Assembly (NCBI GenBank): GCA_025765595.1
Contig: JAIVFH010000223.1
Location: 1-45,590, forward strand
Direction: 5' to 3'
DNA length: 45,590 nt
Origin: Obelidium mucronatum
Taxonomy: Eukaryota; Chytridiomycota; Chytridiomycetes; Chytridiales; Chytriomycetaceae
Shown here: piece by piece, positions 23,396-32,600 of the stretch
Position numbering within the stretch: position 1 is the first letter of the stretch
Layout: each line of letters starts with the position of its first letter
Translations under genes and position numbers: made by a program
Notes under the pieces: generated by a model
Databases searched by the model: none
Seen by the model: the letters and a program-made list of their open reading frames with translations, nothing else
Told to the model about the DNA's origin: nothing

Positions 23396-23565
23396 ATTCA
23401 TCTTGTGCTACCTTTACTGCTCTTGGATTGCTTCTCTTGCTGTTTGTCATTACAAACGTCAATGTTTCATTTCACAATATACATCTTGTTCAATTTTTCA
23501 TTTATCAAATTCAATTTCATTTCAATTTTCAACTTCATTTCAATTTCATTTCAATTTTCAGTATC

Positions 23566-24627
23566 ATGTCTCCCTCTTGGTTTGCCTCCCGCATTGAACA
23601 GCCACTTTGTGCCCCACGCAAGCGACTTCAGCCTGTCAATCTACCTCTTCTTCAACAGTCCACCCACGATTACCTTTGCCATGCTGTTGAATACTCTACC
23701 CGTCGATCGCATGAGCAGGCATGGAGTCTATGGAGGATATTTCAGTCCCATTCTGATGTTGCCACACGTCCTCATATGCCACGTACGGCTGAACGGGTTG
23801 CGTTGTTTGCCTCTTGGCTTGCGAACTCTGGATACAAGTATTCAACAGTCCAACAGTATCTTGCTGGAGTTGGCGCTGTTTACGCCCAATATGGATATCA
23901 TGACTGGGATCGCATCCGTGCCCATCCGGCTCTCAAGCGTGTCTTAGTTGGTATTGAAAAGTCCTGGCATCTTCAACACGTGCAGTCGTTTCCTCTCCAA
24001 GATTTGTTCACTTGGTCTGAATTCTGTACCGTTCTAGTCGAAGCCTCAAAGATTCCTTCGTTGCATGATCGATGTTTATTTCGAGCCATGCTCGTCTTTG
24101 GTTTCACGGCTTTACATCGTTTAGCAGAACTTACAGCTCCTGTAAACTGTAACCACGCTTCTGCCACTGCAGCTCGTCGCATTTCCCTTGCTAGCATTCA
24201 TTACGTTGTTGTTCCTCCCCTCACTCGTCCAAGTTACATTGAGTACACTCTCCCTTACCATAAGGGTGATCCTCATTCCCGCGGTACCCAGTGTCGGATC
24301 TTTGATGATTCCATTTGGAACGGTAGTCACCACCTCCGTCATGTCTTAGAATATATCCGCCTGCGCCGTGAGCCTTCCACAGTGTTGCCGGAGTTATTCT
24401 TGACTCAAGCTCTTGAGTATCCCTCGCGGCGATGGTTTCTTGCCCACCTTGCGTCTTTGGCTTCATGTCGCCATGGAAGTAAATCTTTGCGCGCTGGTGG
24501 TGCTACTTATGCGGCTTTGTCGAACAAATCCCCTGCATTCATTAAATTGCTTGGCCGCTGGAAATCTGATGCATGGTTGGCATATGTCCAACAGTGGACT
24601 GCTCTCCGACATTCTCTTCAGCAGTAG
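23566..24627 (+). CDS. Tyrosine recombinase of the Ngaro-like element
   Basis: About 353 residues from the ATG at 23566; the frame is open further upstream but is preceded by TTTCA-repeat sequence. The N-terminal SAM-like core-binding part (STRRSHEQAW, KYSTVQQYLAGVGAVY) is followed by the catalytic domain: first Arg in FGFTALHRLAEL, SLRAGGATYAAL for the H/S-x-x-R box, and the nucleophile Tyr in WLAYVQQW. It catalyses integration of a circular DNA intermediate. The start is chosen as the first ATG after the T-rich tract. Confidence 0.88.
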   Translation: MSPSWFASRIEQPLCAPRKRLQPVNLPLLQQSTHDYLCHAVEYSTRRSHEQAWSLWRIFQSHSDVATRPHMPRTAERVALFASWLANSGYKYSTVQQYLAGVGAVYAQYGYHDWDRIRAHPALKRVLVGIEKSWHLQHVQSFPLQDLFTWSEFCTVLVEASKIPSLHDRCLFRAMLVFGFTALHRLAELTAPVNCNHASATAARRISLASIHYVVVPPLTRPSYIEYTLPYHKGDPHSRGTQCRIFDDSIWNGSHHLRHVLEYIRLRREPSTVLPELFLTQALEYPSRRWFLAHLASLASCRHGSKSLRAGGATYAALSNKSPAFIKLLGRWKSDAWLAYVQQWTALRHSLQQ

Positions 24628-24765
24628 TTACCCCTTGCCCCCTGCTATTCATTCTTTACGCATTCTCTTCAATAATAGTTGCTCCTTCCCTCATGCAGTT
24701 AATTCTTCTTCCTTCCTTCTCTTTTACCACTTCTTCTCCACCTTCACAACCACACATAGGCAGGT

Positions 24766-24931
24766 AGGGCATTTCAATGAACGTTGGCTCTTGATGTGTG
24801 TTCCCATAATGCACATCTTTTGCTTCTGCTTCGGTGCCTTATTTCGCTATATTGTTGAATTGTGTCTTCAGTAATAAATATTATTTATTCATCTCATCGC
24901 AAGGCGTCGGGGATTCTGAGCAACTCATTTG
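24766..24931 (+). repeat. Split direct repeat B1
   Basis: 166 bp starting AGGGCATTTC and ending CTCATTTG, directly abutting A2. It contains an AATAAATATTATTTATTC polyadenylation-like stretch. It pairs with B2. Confidence 0.9.
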
Positions 24932-25046
24932 GTATGTAAAGGAGGGAGGATCCTGAATTGACAAGGAAATGAAGAGAAGAAATGTGACGATGTTTATTCT
25001 TTCATTCGGAAAATGAGTGATCCCCGAGACCCAGAAAATCAGCTAC
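24932..25046 (+). repeat. Split direct repeat A2
   Basis: 115 bp matching A1, including a second copy of the gag start codon, here followed by a short ORF that runs through the spacer into B2. Confidence 0.9.
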
Positions 25047-25131
25047 CCCACCCTCCATCCCCTTCTAGCATCCCTTCTCTCTGCTACTTCAATGACCCTT
25101 TCATTTCATTTTCTCGTCATTTCCATCCTCC

Positions 25132-25297
25132 AGGGCATTTCAATGAACGTTGGCTCTTGATGTGTGTTCCCATAATGCACATCTTTTGCTTCTGCTTCGG
25201 TGCCTTACTTTGCTATATTGTTGAATTGTGTCTTCAGTAATAAATATTATTTATTCATCTCATCGCAAGGCGTCGGGGATTCTGAGCAACTCATTTG
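25132..25297 (+). repeat. Split direct repeat B2 (right end)
   Basis: 166 bp, near-identical to B1. The element ends at CTCATTTG, after which F-box/LRR copy 3 resumes at CCCACAGAAAG. Confidence 0.9.
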
Positions 25298-25575
25298 CCC
25301 ACAGAAAGAAGGGAAAGCAGTTTGATAGCCTTGTGAGGTTTTGAGCAAGAGAATAACATGCTCGTTTGTGAGCATTGTCTGCAACTTGTCGATTGGTGGG
25401 AACCTTTTCTGCCATTGATTCATCAAGGCAAAAGGGGTCGAGTTCAAGCAAGCATCGAAAGGTCTTGACAGAAGCCTGAATTGCACAACTTGCTTTGGTG
25501 CGATCGAACTAAAGATGTCGAAAAAGACTTCAGGGAGCAGTCTTTAATACCAGTGTCATTGTGAACCTCAACCAT

Positions 25576-25886
25576 TTGAATCTTTTTTTTTGGAGAATCA
25601 ACGGTCATAAATATTACTGTCTGTATGGAGGTAGTAGCAGAGGACCGATATAAAATGCAGACATGAATCGCCAGTTTGAAAACAAAGGCTCCACTGTCAA
25701 ACTGCAGACATGATGGTAATGTCCCACTGCGCAAACTTCCGTGATTGTATACAACAAATAATGAAAGCAATTCTAATTTTTTAATTGATAATTTCCTGTG
25801 ACTCATCAAAACATCTCTCTTGTACCCAATCCAACTCCCCATCTGTCAGCATCACAATCACTTCAACAACAGACTTTGTACTTCCC
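25576..25886. other. Intergenic DNA between LRR copies 3 and 4
   Basis: 311 bp upstream of copy 3's start and downstream of copy 4's stop. It holds a T-run and GATATAAAATGC near 25650 (TATA-like on the plus strand), plus the 3' flank of copy 4 that resembles the 3' flank of copy 1. No gene is seen. A 3' trailer and promoter are the likely contents. Confidence 0.4.
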
Positions 25887-27364
25887 TCATTCTCCAGATT
25901 CTGCACACCAGTGTTTCCAGTTAACCTTTATCAAACTTTGCAAAGCATCTGAAAGAGTACTATCTTCAAACAAGTTATCTTCAACATCAAGGCTCTTCAA
26001 GTTGCGAAGACCGTTGAAACATGCGGGAATAGATCCAGTGAGGCGATTTGCGGAGATATCGAGGGTTTCCAGCCAGTAGAGTGCGATAGTATCAGGAATC
26101 GGTCAATCGATTATGTGAAACGTCTAGGTACGTCAAGTAATGCATGCGTGCAAGAGAGTCAGGAATTGGTCCAGTCAGCTCATTGTTCGAAAGATCCAAT
26201 CTTGTCATCGCTGAAAAAGTGCCGAAACCAGGAATCTCCCCAACCAGGCGATTGTTGGCTACAGTCAAATTGGTCAAATCGACAAGGTTTTCAAAACCAA
26301 CGTGTGCCAGGGTTCCTGTCAACTGATTCCTCTGCAAATCAAGTCTCTCCAACTTTGTCAACTTCCCCAACACGGGAATCGGTCCGGTGAGTTGGTTATC
26401 AGATAAATCCAGTTCCCGCAAGGCGACAAGGTTCCCCAAACTGTCAGGGATCGGGCCTGAGAGTTCAAATCCACTGTCACATCTTGACCCAAAATACATT
26501 GTTTCTAGTAGCACTAGATTTCCCAATGACTCCGGTAGATAGTCCTGTTAGATTGTTGCCATTCCAACTCCAGCTTTTCTCAGCCGACCAAGGCTACCAA
26601 GTCGTATCGGGAATAGTTCCCGTCAAGTCTGATTGCTAGGAGAGATACAACTCTTCCAATTGGACAAGACCTCCCAATGTTTCTGGGATACTTCCAGAAA
26701 GAAGATTACTTGATAAATCTAAGTTTTTTAAACGAACAAGACTTCCCAAGGCTTCGGGAATACGACCACTGAGCTTATTGAACCGAAGAACCAATGCGGT
26801 CAGGTGACCCAGCTTTCCAAACGTGTCAGGAATTGGGCCAGACAGTCGGTTGCAACTTAAATTCAAACTTTGTAGCTTAGATAGACTTCCCAAAGACGGA
26901 GGAATATCCTCAGACAGCCGATTTGAGTGGATATCCAGTTCCGTCAGTTGGCTGAGGTTTCCAAGAGTAGGAGGGATCCTTCCCGAAAGGCCGCAGGACC
27001 ATAGATTCAGGGATTTCAGCTGAATGATTTTATCCAACTTATCAGGAAGCTGGCAATGAGCGTACAAGCCAACAGGGCGATTGATATCAGTGACATGCCC
27101 ACAGAAAGAAGGGAAGGCGGATCGATAGCCGTGCGGCGATTTGAGCAATAGTTTAACCTGCTCCATCGTGAGAGTAGTCTGCAACTTGTCGATTGGAGGG
27201 AACCTTTTCAGATTCATCAAGGCAAAAGCGGTCGAGTTCAAGCAAGCATCAAAAGACTTTGACAGAAGCCTGAATTGGACAACTTGCTTTGGTTCGATCC
27301 AACTAAAGATGTCGAAAATGACTTCAGGGGAGCAGTCTTTGAGACCAATGCCAGCGTGAACCAT
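25887..27364 (-). pseudogene. F-box plus LRR protein, copy 4 (damaged, no transposon)
   Basis: Starts at ATG 27364 (MVHAGIGLKDCSPEVIFDIF), with the F-box-like EVIFDIFSWIEPKQVVQF and a 27364-26636 frame that is open and contains seven good plant-type LRRs. At ~26530-26640 several small indels and a TAG scramble two repeats. Repeats resume at 26526-26092. Near 26105 a 5-bp loss between short GAC repeats shifts the frame. The C-terminal repeats end at TGA 25887-25889. It is the most complete uninterrupted relative of copies 2 and 3 and served here as the reference for placing insertions. Either a decayed gene or one with several sequence errors. Confidence 0.78.
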
Positions 27365-27411
27365 TAGATGATAGTTTTTATTGAATTGTTTTATTCGATT
27401 TAACCACACTG

Positions 27412-27650
27412 AATCAAGAGAAGCAGCACAGTACACTCCTTCTCAACTTCCTTACTGTGAAGAGAGTGCCTGTGGTCACAAACACCTTCATGGAAGCGAA
27501 TGGCGCAGCGAGAGCGGCCTGCTGTGGCAACTCAGCCGTTGAACTAATGTCGCGGCGTCTGTCCTGCGACAGCCCCGGCGGCAAGACTCAACTGCTTAAG
27601 AGGAAATTCGACACGTCAGCTGCGCGTTGTCGGGCGGTTGTCGTTTGTTG
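27412..27650 (-). pseudogene. Internally deleted ubiquitin-like gene upstream of copy 4
   Basis: The minus strand reads ALAAPFASMKVFVTTGT, homologous to AMAPFASMQAFV of the ubiquitin-like ORF at 19658-20149. It then jumps to sequence matching the last ~25 codons and the same stop/AATAAA neighbourhood. The central ubiquitin-fold part is deleted. Position and order relative to the F-box start (27364) match those at copy 2, so ubiquitin-like gene and F-box/LRR gene were duplicated together. Confidence 0.65.
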
Positions 27651-27718
27651 TTCATTGTCGGTGTTCGTGTGGAATTAAATGGAAAAAAATAAAAAATAAA
27701 AAATAAATTGAATTAAAT

Positions 27719-29371
27719 ATGATCCCCAGTTCGTCAGCCTCGTCGCTGCACAAACGGTCCAATGCTGCAAAATACTCGGATTCATCCTCCTCAAACAGCG
27801 ACAAAAAATCCCTCTTCAAGTCGCTGAAGGAGTTTGACTCGTACGCAAAACCACTTGACGATTTCACTACAAAGACCAACACGGGCGCATTGGGTACGAT
27901 CTGTCTGTCTGTGCCTCTGTCTGTCTGCTATCAAATACTTGGCCTTCTCTCTTTTTTTTTTCTTTTTTGGTCGCCGCCGTAGGCGGTGTTGTTCTCGTCC
28001 GCCGAAGGCGGATCCCCACACCGCCAAAAGGCGGGCTGTATTCTTTATCGATTGCTCTAACCCGTTTTAAATATATCACACATTCACACACAGTCTCCCT
28101 CATCTCCTACTTTGTCATTTTCATTCTCCTTCTATCCGAATTCAACGACTGGAGGACTCTACAAGTAAACCCAAGTCTAGATGTCGACATTGGTCGAAAA
28201 GAAAAGATGGAAATCAATTTAAACATTACGTTCCCAAAGATTCCCTGTTTTCGTTGAGTTTCAAATTTTTTTTATTTTTCTTATCAATATTCTTTATTTT
28301 ATTTATTTATTTATTCTATATACTTGTAGTCCTCAGTATCGATGTAATGGATGTTTCTGGAGAACACCAAAACGATGTCGACCACTCAATGATGAAGGGC
28401 CGTCTCAGTCCAGATGGACAACACATTGAAGCTACAAAGGGAGTGATTGGAGAAAAAAAAGACGATCCAGCTGCGGTCGCTGACCCAAATTATTGTGGAG
28501 ACTGTTATGGAGGTGTCAAACCACCCAACGGATGCTGCAACACTTGTGAAGATGTCAGAAAGGCGTATATCGAAAGAGGGTGGTCTTTTGAACGACCAGA
28601 GACGATAGATCAGGTAAACTACCATCTTTTTTTTTTGTATCCAAGAATTCATCTTTTTTTTTTCAACAAGTGCGTCAAAGAAGGATGGACCGAACGAATG
28701 AAGGAACAAGAAAACGAAGGCTGCAACATGTCTGGCCACATTGAAGTCAACAAGGTTGCAGGAAACTTCCACTTTGCACCTGGAAAGTCGTTCCAACAGG
28801 GTGGAATGCATGTTCACGATTTGGCCGCGTTTGGGAGAGCTGGAGCAAACTATGATTTCACGCATACCATCCATTCCATGAGTTTCGGGCCTGTTGGGGG
28901 CGGTGGGTTTACGAATCCGTTGGATAACCATGCAAAGAAAGCAATGAAAGGTGAGAAGTTTTTCAATTCCCTTTGGTTGAACACCCGAACAAAAGGTTTT
29001 TAAACCCCAACAACAAATCTTTAAAAAAAAAAAAAAGGACAATACATGTACCAGTACTTTATAAAAGTCGTTTCCACGAAATACGAATACCTCAACTCAA
29101 CATCTCTAAACACAAACCAAATCGCCGTCACCGAACACGAACGCGATTTGGGAATGCCAGGCGGCGGGCTGCCCGGCGTGTTTTTCAACTTTGATATTTC
29201 ACCAATGTTGGTCACGTATAAGGAATACAAGAAGCCCTTTCAGTCACTTTTTGACGGATGTGTGTGCGGTTGTGGGCGGGGTGTTTACAGGTGGGTGGGT
29301 TGATTGATGGGCTGATTTATACTGCGGAAAAGAGGATCAAGAAGAAGGTGGATCTTGGGAAGCAAGGCTGA
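27719..29371 (+). CDS. ERGIC3/Erv46-family ER-Golgi cargo receptor
   Basis: Cycles between ER and Golgi in COPII vesicles as a subunit of the Erv41-Erv46 receptor. Five exons; introns read as 27894-28093, 28253-28329, 28614-28670 and 28952-29037. Features: a cytosolic N terminus with SLKEFDSYAKP, the first membrane span (LISYFVIFILLLSEF), the conserved INLNITFPKIPC, SIDVMDVSGEHQ, DPNYCGDCYG, CCNTCEDVRKAY and GNFHFAPGKSFQ blocks, and a C-terminal span ending in a Lys-rich tail (EKRIKKKVDLGKQG). Compared with Erv46 the order and length are normal. Two single extra bases (near 29247 and 29290) shift the last ~45 codons; the conserved C terminus is visible in the successive frames. The stop is TGA at 29369. 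Intron 1 carries three CCGCC/GGCGG hairpins. Confidence 0.92.
27974..28034. repeat. Three short GC hairpins (CCGCC-loop-GGCGG) in ERGIC3 intron 1
   Basis: Perfect 5-bp stems at 27974-27986 (loop GTA), 27999-28011 (loop GAA) and 28021-28034 (loop AAAA), in an otherwise AT-rich intron. Identical stems and regular spacing indicate a small repeated structural element rather than chance. Confidence 0.75.
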
Positions 29372-29630
29372 TGATGTTGAAAGAGAGCGTGTTGTGGGGT
29401 GATTTGTGGGGTGATTGAAGTCGAGAAAAAAAAAGGAACAAATGTTCCAACATTACAAATGAATTTATCGACAAAGAACATTTCTTTTTTTTTTACTGTT
29501 TTGAATAATAACTGGAATAAATATGCCAAACCGAAATTTGTACTGAAAAAAATACACAAGAGAAAACCAACCAAAAAAAAAAAAAAACTACATAATAGAC
29601 GATGCAGCGAACGACACAGACTAACATGAA

Positions 29631-32600
29631 TCAATCGTCATTCGAATAGAGCGAGCTCGTATTGTCCATCATACATCTCAACTGGTATTGATCTTCCTTC
29701 TCTTCCCACCAGCTTTCGAAATCAAACTCCCAAGGATCAACATGAACAAATGAACAAAGTTCAAACAATCGCGAAGCCGTTGGTCTTTCGTCCGGGTCCC
29801 TGTATAAAAAAAATAAATTCTTCAATATATCCAAAACAAAAAAAAAAAACCCCCCTCTTACATCTTAAAACAATGCGCCAAAAAGACCATCGCCTCTCGA
29901 CTCAACCCCTCCGGAACCGGCGGCGCATTCCCATTCCTCAACTCCCACATTGCCTGCATATGCCCCTTCCCACTCCACGGATGCTTCCCACTCAACATCT
30001 CCACCGCCACACACCCAACCGCCCAAATATCAATCTTGGCACTATACCCCAAAAAACTCGCACTCCCACCACCACTCATTTCAGGCGCCATCCAAAAAAC
30101 ACTCCCCACAAACTCCATCTTGGAGTTGATTTGGTAGGCTCGGTTGAGTTCGTTTTTCTTGGAGATTCCAAAATCAGAGATTTTCACGCTTCCATCCATG
30201 GTTACGAGGATGTTGGCGCCTTTAATGTCGCGGTGGATGATGCATCGATCGTGTAGGTATTCGAGGCCGTTGATGATTTGGTGGAGGAGGGATTGGGTGA
30301 TTGGTTCGTCGAATTTGCCGAATTTGGCAATCATGGAGGCGATGGAGCCGCCGCCAACGTATTCCAAGAATACACTGACAAGCGTGTTTTCAATGTCGAA
30401 TCCTTATTTAACCAAACCAAAAAGAAAGAAGACAAAGACGTTAGAAAGGATGAAAACTCAAAAAACAACAAATAAAAAAAAATTACTCAACCTAAATACC
30501 GAACCACATTCTCATGATTCAATTCATTCAACAACAAAATCTCACTCCTCAAGCAATCAATCATTTTCTCTCTGTTTTTCCCCGCTTCCTGCTTGTTTCT
30601 GAACCGCGAGATGGGTATCACGTCAATCTGTTTCACGGCCATCACTTCTTTTGTCACGACATTTACGCCGTAAAAGACGCTTCCAAACGATCCTTTTCCA
30701 ATCATGTCGCCCTTGATCCATCGGATGGGGCGTCGCGTGGGTGGCGCAATGTCGTCTTCGGTAAAGATTTCGGGGGAGTCTGGGTTGATGGGGGCGGTTG
30801 CTGTTGCTGGTGGTTCCTGCTTCATGGCTGGAGGTGCTGAATCTTCAGACAGCGACGGTCGCGTTAACGTTACGCTGCTACCACTCTCTGATGGGGTGTT
30901 GACGAGCAATTGAATCGGGGTATGGGAGGGTGCAGTTGGCGTCGGTGTTTCTATGTCCATAGATTCCGCAGAAGGACTCAACAACGGAGATGAAATATTC
31001 TGACCGTCTTCCTCTCCCTCCTCCTTGCTACCTTGTATCGTGCTCAAGTCCGTCGCGATTCCGAGTGAAGGGCTGAAGGAATACCGCGAACCAAGTGATT
31101 TCTTGGCCGCATCTTCTCCAGAAATAGATGCCGCGTTTGGCTTGAATACAAACCCTTTCCACCGGATATGCAATGGAACGTTCTCTACACCGTCGGGGAC
31201 AGATTCTCGTCTCTCGGCCGAATCCTCCTTTTCCCCACTTCCGTCGCTGGACGTGTAGACGTCGACTTCACTGCCATCAAAAGACACCAAATGCGCTTCG
31301 TTATCATCGTCATCATCGTCCATCATCGTGTCATTGGCCTGCTTTCCATCCTTATCCACCACCACCACCAGATCCTCAGAATCGCCTTCAATAAGAGTCG
31401 CTAAATTCCGTCGAAAGCTCTCCGCCGCTCCCGCATCAAACTCGAGTCTGTTTCTAGACTCCATAGGACTCGACGGCACACTGCTACTCGACGGACTCTT
31501 TGGAGGGATCCGTTCGAGAAGGCCAACCTGCGCTAGATTCGATACTAAATGCTGTCTAGACAGTTGCTTTGAAAGAGCCGGTTGCTCAGAGCTCTGGCCA
31601 GGATCTCGCGTCATGAATAGCCCACCGCTTCCTAATCTCGCTAATCGTTCACGGAAACCACCCTTTTTGGGTCCCGTGGGTGTCGCGGAAACTCCACCGC
31701 TGCTGCTGTTGCTGCTTCCGCCTGATTTTCCTTCCCATGTGAAACTGGTTGGAGAAAGCGGACTCGTTGGCAGGCTCTGAGAATGAGGGATCCGACTCGC
31801 CAATGTTCCAAGACTGCCGCTTCGACTCAATGTGCTGTAACGTAAAGACCCGCCACCGGCGGCACGACGCCCAAGGCTTCCATTATGGATACTACTTTTT
31901 GCCGCAATGTCAGCTTTCCGGAGCGATGAAACATGAGTCCTGGTATTGTTGCTGCTGCTGCTTCGAAGTGGGTAAATCTCATCTTCCTCATCCTCCTCCG
32001 CTGCCCCTTCCTCTACTTCAGGCCCACCATTCGATCCTCCCTCCACATCGCTTTCGTGGTACCACACTATCCCTTGCATAGCATCACTCGTATCAAGAGG
32101 CTGCATTTTCGGGAAAAAGACTTCCAAATTCTGTGCAATTGTTTCAACGGCGGGTCGTTCGCCAGGGAAATCTCCTGGAAAGGCTCGACTGCTGGTGTTG
32201 CTTAAAAATGACCCGGAGCCACGGCGTCGCGCCTTCTGGGACGGTGTTCGGTAGTAGGTTGTGGAAGCTATGCTTTGGGTATCATTGAATGTCACTGTGC
32301 TTGGGGCTGTGCGCAGACTATTGTAAGGGAACGAGTCCTTGTGGTTAAGGGTGGGTTGGGTGGGTAACGGGAGAAGAGATGAGCGCGTTGATGGTGCCAT
32401 TGATCGACTGGGCGATGGTGGTATTTCAAATCTTGGGGAGAGCAGTTGCGGTGGGATTGGGGTTTTGCTGGTTGTGATGTGACTCCTTTCCAAGCAAGAC
32501 GCAAGCTGTTGAGTGGGGAAGCTGGGGGTGTACTGGCAGATGATGCATAATCGTCACTGCTGAGTCTCTCCTGGTCAAGAGAACCTCGACTGCTTCGTGG

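Larger units (their letters stand above)
20621..25297 (+). mobile_element. Ngaro-like tyrosine-recombinase retrotransposon with split direct repeats
   Basis: A 4677-bp element arranged A1 - gag - RT/RNase H - tyrosine recombinase - B1 A2 - spacer - B2. The A units (115 bp) and B units (166 bp) are each near-identical in pairs, the classical split-direct-repeat architecture of the Ngaro/PAT branch of DIRS-like elements. There is no target-site duplication, as expected for insertion by a tyrosine recombinase instead of a DDE integrase. It lies antisense in F-box/LRR copy 3. Gag and pol are broken by two single-base frame changes. The RT and recombinase ORFs are open. Confidence 0.92.
20391..25575 (-). 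pseudogene. F-box plus LRR protein, copy 3, split by the Ngaro-like element and truncated
   Basis: The N-terminal piece is 25575-25298 (F-box region, with one base lost near 25540, then FPPIDKLQT and SFCG). The gene resumes at 20620 with ITDIVLKFHNDSKF and runs through about three LRRs to 20391, where it stops abruptly at a junction with a GC-rich fragment. The pieces join cleanly when the element at 20621-25297 is removed. The remaining ~10 repeats and the C terminus are missing, so this copy is non-functional. The sequence at the insertion point (ATATCAGTGATATG..CCACAGAAAG) can be read uninterrupted in copy 2 at ~19330. Confidence 0.82.

Noticed and set aside
24932..25297. A 75-codon gene starting MSDPRDPENQL at 25013
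   Set aside because: It is the gag start codon duplicated in repeat A2 running through the spacer into B2, a by-product of the split repeats.
27791..28103. Three short ORFs around ERGIC3 intron 1
   Set aside because: They overlap an intron with clear donor and acceptor and contain only hairpin and T-run sequence.
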